Positions 12,576 to 15,418 of a stretch of DNA of 15,418 nucleotides are shown in pieces (the first letter of the stretch is position 1; every line of letters starts with the position of its first letter). The position numbers and the translations under genes are program-made. The notes beneath the pieces are model-generated. The model searched no databases. It had not been told where the DNA came from and worked only from the letters and a program-made list of their open reading frames with translations. The stretch is taken from contig DAOWEF010000046.1 of NCBI GenBank assembly GCA_030638665.1, forward strand, positions 1 to 15,418, in the 5' to 3' direction. The stretch comes from Dehalococcoidia bacterium (GTDB taxonomy: Bacteria > Chloroflexota > Dehalococcoidia > E44-bin15).

Positions 12576-13808
12576 TTATTCCTCGCTCCAGTCAAGCATG
12601 AGCACTTTGACTGTCTCCCCTTCTTCGACTGCCTCCACATCCTCGGGGACAATCACTAGCCCGTTGGCGCGGGACATGGAGGTGAGGACTCCCGAGCCCT
12701 GGGGCCCGGCGATGCGGGCAAGGTAGCGATCGCCCTCACTGCTTACTATTGCCCGGGCGAAGATGCGGCGACCATCGGTGTTTTTAATACGTCCCTCGAG
12801 GATCGCTTCGATCGTGGGTTTGGAGAGATTCTTTTTCCCCATCATCTTAAGGATAGCGGGTCGGGCGAAGAGCTCGAAGGTGATCATGGAACTCACCGGA
12901 TTTCCCGGCAGCCCCAGATGGGGCACCCCCTTGATTATGCCGAAAGCCAGGGGCTTTCCCGGCTTCATCCTCACTGTCCAGAAGGAAACCTCCCCCTGCT
13001 TTGCCAGCACATCCTTCACCAGGTCGTAGTTCCCCATGGAGACCCCTCCCGAGGTGAGCAGTATATCGGCGGAGAGAGCCTCTTTTATCTTGTCCTTGAT
13101 GTCCTTAACGCGATCCCTGGCGATGCCCAGAACCTGGGGGATGCCCCCATAGCGCTGCACCTGTGCCGCGGCGCTGAAGCTATTGCTGTTATAGATCTTC
13201 CCCTCGGGGAGAGGCTGGCCCAGAGCTGCCAGCTCGTCGCCGGTGGCGATGATAGCGACCACGGGGCGGCGAATCACCCAGGTGGTTTCCTTCCCCAGTG
13301 AGGCAAGCACCCCGATCTCCGCGGGGCGAAGCACCGTCCCCCTTTTTAGGACCAACTGTCCGCGAGCGATGTCCTCGCCGGCACGGCGCACGTTTTGTCC
13401 TTTTGTCACCCGGTTGAATATGCCGATCTGGAAGGGGGGGTGCTCATGGCGCAGGGCCTCGTCGGTGTTCTCGAATTGCACCACGCTATCGGCGCCTCGG
13501 GGGAGCGGTGCCCCGGTCATGATGCGCAGCGCAGTGAGTGCCCCAACCTCCTCTTTCGGTATGTCGCCTGCCTTGACCTCGCCGATAACATCTAGGAAGA
13601 CGGGTGACGAGGGAGTGGCGCCAACCACATCCTCTGCCCTTACAGCATAGCCATCCATGGCGGAGTTGTCCCGCGGGGGGACATCGATGGCAGAGTATAC
13701 GTCCTCATTGAGCACCTGCCCCAGGCACTGAAGGATGGGTTTCTCCTCACCATCAAGCACCGGGACATAGCTGAGGACCTTCTCCAGGGCTTCTTCTACG
13801 CTGATCAT
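12576..13808 (-). CDS. moeA: Molybdopterin molybdenumtransferase MoeA
   Basis: This 410-residue protein has the standard MoeA length and domains. It inserts molybdate (or tungstate) into adenylated molybdopterin. Motifs are PPRDNSAMDGYAV (44-56), TGAPLPRGAD (98-107), ATGDEL (188-193), TSGGVSMGNYD (252-262) in the MoaB/Mog-like domain, MKPGKPLAFG (281-290) and LPGNPVSS (300-307), followed by the C-terminal beta domain to 410. The ATG at 13808 overlaps the mobA stop in ATGA, indicating translational coupling; the ribosome site is only a weak GAGAAG. Its place between mobA and mobB fits synthesis of guanylated molybdenum cofactor. Confidence 0.97.
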   Translation of the reverse strand: MISVEEALEKVLSYVPVLDGEEKPILQCLGQVLNEDVYSAIDVPPRDNSAMDGYAVRAEDVVGATPSSPVFLDVIGEVKAGDIPKEEVGALTALRIMTGAPLPRGADSVVQFENTDEALRHEHPPFQIGIFNRVTKGQNVRRAGEDIARGQLVLKRGTVLRPAEIGVLASLGKETTWVIRRPVVAIIATGDELAALGQPLPEGKIYNSNSFSAAAQVQRYGGIPQVLGIARDRVKDIKDKIKEALSADILLTSGGVSMGNYDLVKDVLAKQGEVSFWTVRMKPGKPLAFGIIKGVPHLGLPGNPVSSMITFELFARPAILKMMGKKNLSKPTIEAILEGRIKNTDGRRIFARAIVSSEGDRYLARIAGPQGSGVLTSMSRANGLVIVPEDVEAVEEGETVKVLMLDWSEE

Positions 13809-14395
13809 GGGGCTTCTCTTTCTAGGAGCATCCTTGCCCGTTCCAGATCGGCTTCAGAGTTGATATTGAAAAAGCTTAAGTGCTGGGGGTCGAATCTTTC
13901 GATCTCCGCTTTCTCAACGTATCGCACCCTTACCGTAGGAAAGAAATCGACGATTCTGCGCTTACCTTCACCAAGCGTGGCTTCGATGGGTGCCAAACAG
14001 TTCTTGGAATAGACGGCGTGGAGCGGCTCTAACTCATCAGCGACTTTAGGGATGACGACATCGAAGCCGGGGGAGAGCGTCGTGAGATGGCGGAGCAGGG
14101 CGACATTCAGGAAGGGCATGTCGCAGCCGACCACGAGGGCATGGGAGGATGCCGCGTCTTTGAGGCCGGAATAGATACCCACCAGGTTGCCTTTCCCCTG
14201 GTAGCTGTCGATCACCATTTTTACTCCAAGGTCGGGGAGCTGGTTGCTTGATGAGGTGACCACGATAATCTCATTTCCCAACAGGGAAAGCCTTTCGATG
14301 ACCCGTTCAATAAGGCTGCGGCCACCCATTTCCTCCAGTGCCTTCTCCCGTCCAAATCTCAGGCTCTCGCCACCGGCAAGCACTATCGATGTCAT
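13805..14395 (-). CDS. mobA: Molybdenum cofactor guanylyltransferase MobA
   Basis: This protein has 196 residues from the ATG at 14395. It transfers GMP from GTP to molybdenum cofactor, giving the form used by DMSO-reductase-family enzymes. The nucleotidyltransferase signature IVLAGGESLRFGREKAL opens the protein. YQGKGNLVGIYSGL and VVGCDMPFLN (metal-binding Asp) follow, then PLHAVYSKNC, and the chain ends FFNINSEADLERARMLL. A TTG directly before the ATG is a less likely start, and a TAA three codons further upstream closes the frame. No Shine-Dalgarno sequence precedes the start, unlike most genes here. It is first of the mobA-moeA-mobB operon and overlaps moeA by 4 bases. The related CTP-dependent enzyme MocA is an alternative, but the mobB neighbour favours MobA. 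Confidence 0.93.
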   Translation of the reverse strand: MTSIVLAGGESLRFGREKALEEMGGRSLIERVIERLSLLGNEIIVVTSSSNQLPDLGVKMVIDSYQGKGNLVGIYSGLKDAASSHALVVGCDMPFLNVALLRHLTTLSPGFDVVIPKVADELEPLHAVYSKNCLAPIEATLGEGKRRIVDFFPTVRVRYVEKAEIERFDPQHLSFFNINSEADLERARMLLEREAP

Positions 14396-14486
14396 CAATT
14401 TATTTTAGCACCATCACAGTGGAAAGGGAATTTTTAGCCCTTGCCAGGTGCGTATCTGAAGGTCAAAGCATCGTAGCGAAGGCGGT

Positions 14487-14495
14487 ATTATATCA
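14487..14495 (-). promoter_or_regulatory. Extended -10 promoter of the mobA-moeA-mobB operon
   Basis: On the minus strand TGATATAAT gives a perfect -10 TATAAT (14487-14492) with an extended TGn element (14493-14495). No good -35 lies at 17 bases; TTGAAC occurs only 12 bases upstream. Transcription would start near 14480, leaving about 85 bases of leader before the mobA ATG. The leader holds a small AAGGG/CCCTT hairpin and no recognisable riboswitch. Confidence 0.6.
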
Positions 14496-14508
14496 CAACC
14501 GAGCGTTC

Positions 14509-14543
14509 AAAAAAGAACTAGCAGGCCTAAAATAGCCTGCTAG
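14509..14543 (-). terminator. Rho-independent terminator downstream of the 14640-15074 gene
   Basis: A perfect 9-base inverted repeat, CTAGCAGGC/GCCTGCTAG (14518-14526 and 14535-14543), with an 8-base loop is followed on the minus strand by TTCTTTTTTG. It lies about 100 bases after the stop of the upstream minus-strand gene and just before the mobA promoter, separating the two transcription units. Confidence 0.8.
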
Positions 14544-14639
14544 CCTGCCCCCGGTTGCCTTCCCCCAAACAAGAATCGCGCTTAGCAGAGCCCTCACTTT
14601 CTTTTCTGCTTTTACCGCGTCGAATATTAGCTGCCTTGA

Positions 14640-15074
14640 CTAACCTATCTTTTCAGCGTAGAGCTTAAACTGTACGTGCCCCAGGCCACCGAGTTCTAGC
14701 CCTGGGTCCAGGCATCCGGCGAGTCCAGCGAAAGCCGTGTCATTGAGGTCGTCAAGCCCCTCGATGCCGCGGTCAAAAAGCTCCAAGGTGCGTTCCCAGA
14801 ACTGTTGCAAAGCAACGAGTACGGGGATAAGCGCTCTGGGGCAAAGAGGACACGTGGTCTCCTGCGGGTTCAAGAACGGGCTAAATACAATCTTGTCTCC
14901 AACTTTGATACCCGCGAAGCAGTACTTTGAGTGTGTGACCTCAGCCACCATCTTATATTTTATCACCTGCGGAACATTGGAGAATATCTTCTCTATGCCC
15001 CGTGATACCTTGGCCAGGTCTTCATCAGTTATGCCTACAGCTTGCTTCAGCAGTGCCTTTGTTGCTTCGTCCAT
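14640..15074 (-). CDS. Uncharacterised Cys-containing protein, possibly TIGR04076-like
   Basis: This 144-residue protein is of unknown function. An N-terminal helical stretch (1-35) is followed by KYKMVAEVTHSKYCFAGIKV (39-58) and GDKIVFSPFL (59-68), a Cys segment ETTCPLCPRALIPVLVALQQ (72-91) with Cys75 and Cys78, then GCLDPG (120-125) and a terminal strand HVQFKLYAEKI. The order GxKVGD, CPxxxxAL, CxDPG, final hydrophobic strand recalls the small TIGR04076 family, which also has no known function, but the match is by eye and weak. Cys52, 75, 78 and 121 could bind a metal. The ATG at 15074 follows AAAGGAG by 9 bases. It has its own promoter and terminator, so it is probably monocistronic. Confidence 0.75.
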   Translation of the reverse strand: MDEATKALLKQAVGITDEDLAKVSRGIEKIFSNVPQVIKYKMVAEVTHSKYCFAGIKVGDKIVFSPFLNPQETTCPLCPRALIPVLVALQQFWERTLELFDRGIEGLDDLNDTAFAGLAGCLDPGLELGGLGHVQFKLYAEKIG

Positions 15075-15130
15075 ATTTCTTATCTCCTTTGTCAGTTTTG
15101 TACCCTAAGGGCAAAGCACCCATGGGTAGA

Positions 15131-15143
15131 CGGTATTATACCG
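15131..15143 (-). promoter_or_regulatory. TATAAT -10 inside a 13-base palindrome, upstream of the 144-residue protein gene
   Basis: The minus strand reads CGGTATAATACCG, a perfect -10 TATAAT (15135-15140) embedded in an inverted repeat CGGTAT/ATACCG with one central base. A transcript would start near 15128, about 53 bases before the ATG at 15074. No strong -35 is visible. The palindrome could be an operator covering the -10. Confidence 0.5.
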
Positions 15144-15148
15144 CAAAC

Positions 15149-15176
15149 AAGCCCAAAAAGCAGCAGGCGCGGGCTT
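15149..15176 (-). terminator. Weak candidate terminator at the end of pheT
   Basis: An inverted repeat AAGCCC/GGGCTT (15149-15154 and 15171-15176) with a 16-base loop overlaps the pheT stop codon and is followed on the minus strand by GTTTG. The stem is short and the T-tract poor, so termination may be partial. Confidence 0.25.
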
Positions 15177-15418
15177 ACTGCCGGAGAGTGGCGCCCAGCT
15201 TTCGTGATAAACGGCTCACTATCTCCTGCTGGGCCCGGTTCACCTCTTCATCAGTGAGGGTGCGGCTGGGCGACTGATAAAGGATTCTAAAGGCAAGGGA
15301 TTTCTTTCCCGCGGGCACCTGCTTGCCGGTATAGAAATCGAAGAGGGTGACCCTGGCTACCAAAGGAGAGCCCTCGATAATATCCTGCACCCGCTTTGAA
15401 GGCATCTCTTCGTTCACC
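15175..15418 (-). CDS. pheT: Phenylalanine-tRNA ligase beta subunit, C-terminal fragment
   Basis: Only the last 80 residues are in the window; the frame is open at the right edge, so the apparent GTG at 15417 is an internal Val codon. The segment VTLFDFYTGKQVPAGKKSLA (39 to 20 codons before the midpoint of the fragment's C-terminal half) followed by FRILYQSPSRTLTDEEVNRA is the hallmark of the anticodon-binding ferredoxin-fold (FDX-ACB) domain at the end of PheT. The chain ends GATLRQ. PheT with PheS charges tRNA-Phe. It lies upstream of the 144-residue protein gene on the same strand, separated by 100 bases holding a candidate promoter. Confidence 0.93.
   Translation of the reverse strand, partial: VNEEMPSKRVQDIIEGSPLVARVTLFDFYTGKQVPAGKKSLAFRILYQSPSRTLTDEEVNRAQQEIVSRLSRKLGATLRQ

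Noticed and set aside
12918..13650. Several plus-strand open frames opposite moeA
   Set aside because: They are shadows of moeA, whose motifs run continuously on the minus strand.
14396..14486. Molybdenum cofactor riboswitch before mobA
   Set aside because: I cannot recognise the Moco motif in the short leader; only a small hairpin is visible.

Overview
The window is a bacterial chromosome segment of moderately high G+C, with tight polycistronic gene packing, good AGGAGG ribosome sites and a tRNA gene without an encoded CCA end. The enzyme set suggests an anaerobe or facultative anaerobe: an ADP-forming acyl-CoA synthetase split into separate alpha and beta subunits (common in archaea, also found in Chloroflexota and some other anaerobes), a glycyl-radical-activase-like radical SAM protein, and genes for guanylated molybdenum cofactor. 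A Dehalococcoidia-like Chloroflexota bacterium is my best guess. This is an inference from gene content and was not tested by any search.

Layout. (a) 1-1314, minus: a 14-helix DHA2-type MFS exporter, cut off by the left edge. (b) 1315-1589: a 275-base gap with several short inverted repeats and a triple 9-base repeat. (c) 1590-10208, minus: an eight-gene operon transcribed in the order ADP-forming acyl-CoA synthetase beta, alpha, HMG-CoA-synthase-like protein fused to a DUF35 zinc-ribbon/OB domain, SCP2-type thiolase, AtuA-like (DUF1446) large protein, AtuA C-terminal-domain protein, enoyl-CoA hydratase/isomerase-like protein, acyl-CoA dehydrogenase. A possible 22-residue leader ORF precedes it. 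(d) 10315-10388, minus: tRNA-Asp(GTC) with a very good promoter. (e) 10485-11881, plus: a 58-residue charged small protein, a PflX-like radical SAM protein and an acylphosphatase. (f) 11878-14395, minus: mobA-moeA-mobB, with an extended -10 promoter, ending convergently on the acylphosphatase gene with a 4-base overlap. (g) 14640-15074, minus: an uncharacterised Cys-containing protein with its own promoter and terminator. (h) 15175-15418, minus: the C-terminal end of pheT.

How the genes may work together. Region (c) reads as a CoA-thioester pathway. Acyl-CoA dehydrogenase and a crotonase handle alpha-beta unsaturation and hydration or isomerisation. The thiolase/HMGS-like/DUF35 set handles C-C bond cleavage or formation. 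The ADP-forming synthetase could either activate an acid or release it while making ATP. AtuA-family proteins are associated with branched, isoprenoid-type acid catabolism in Pseudomonas, so a branched or terpenoid acid is a reasonable substrate guess. No 3-hydroxyacyl-CoA dehydrogenase, ETF, acyl-CoA carboxylase or HMG-CoA lyase is present here. Three of the enzymes appear to differ at canonical catalytic positions: all three triad positions of the HMGS-like protein, one Glu of the crotonase, and the C-terminal Cys of the thiolase. The cluster may therefore not be ordinary beta-oxidation or mevalonate synthesis. It is the most interesting part of the window. Separately, mobA/moeA/mobB imply that the organism makes guanylated molybdenum or tungsten cofactor for DMSO-reductase-family enzymes.
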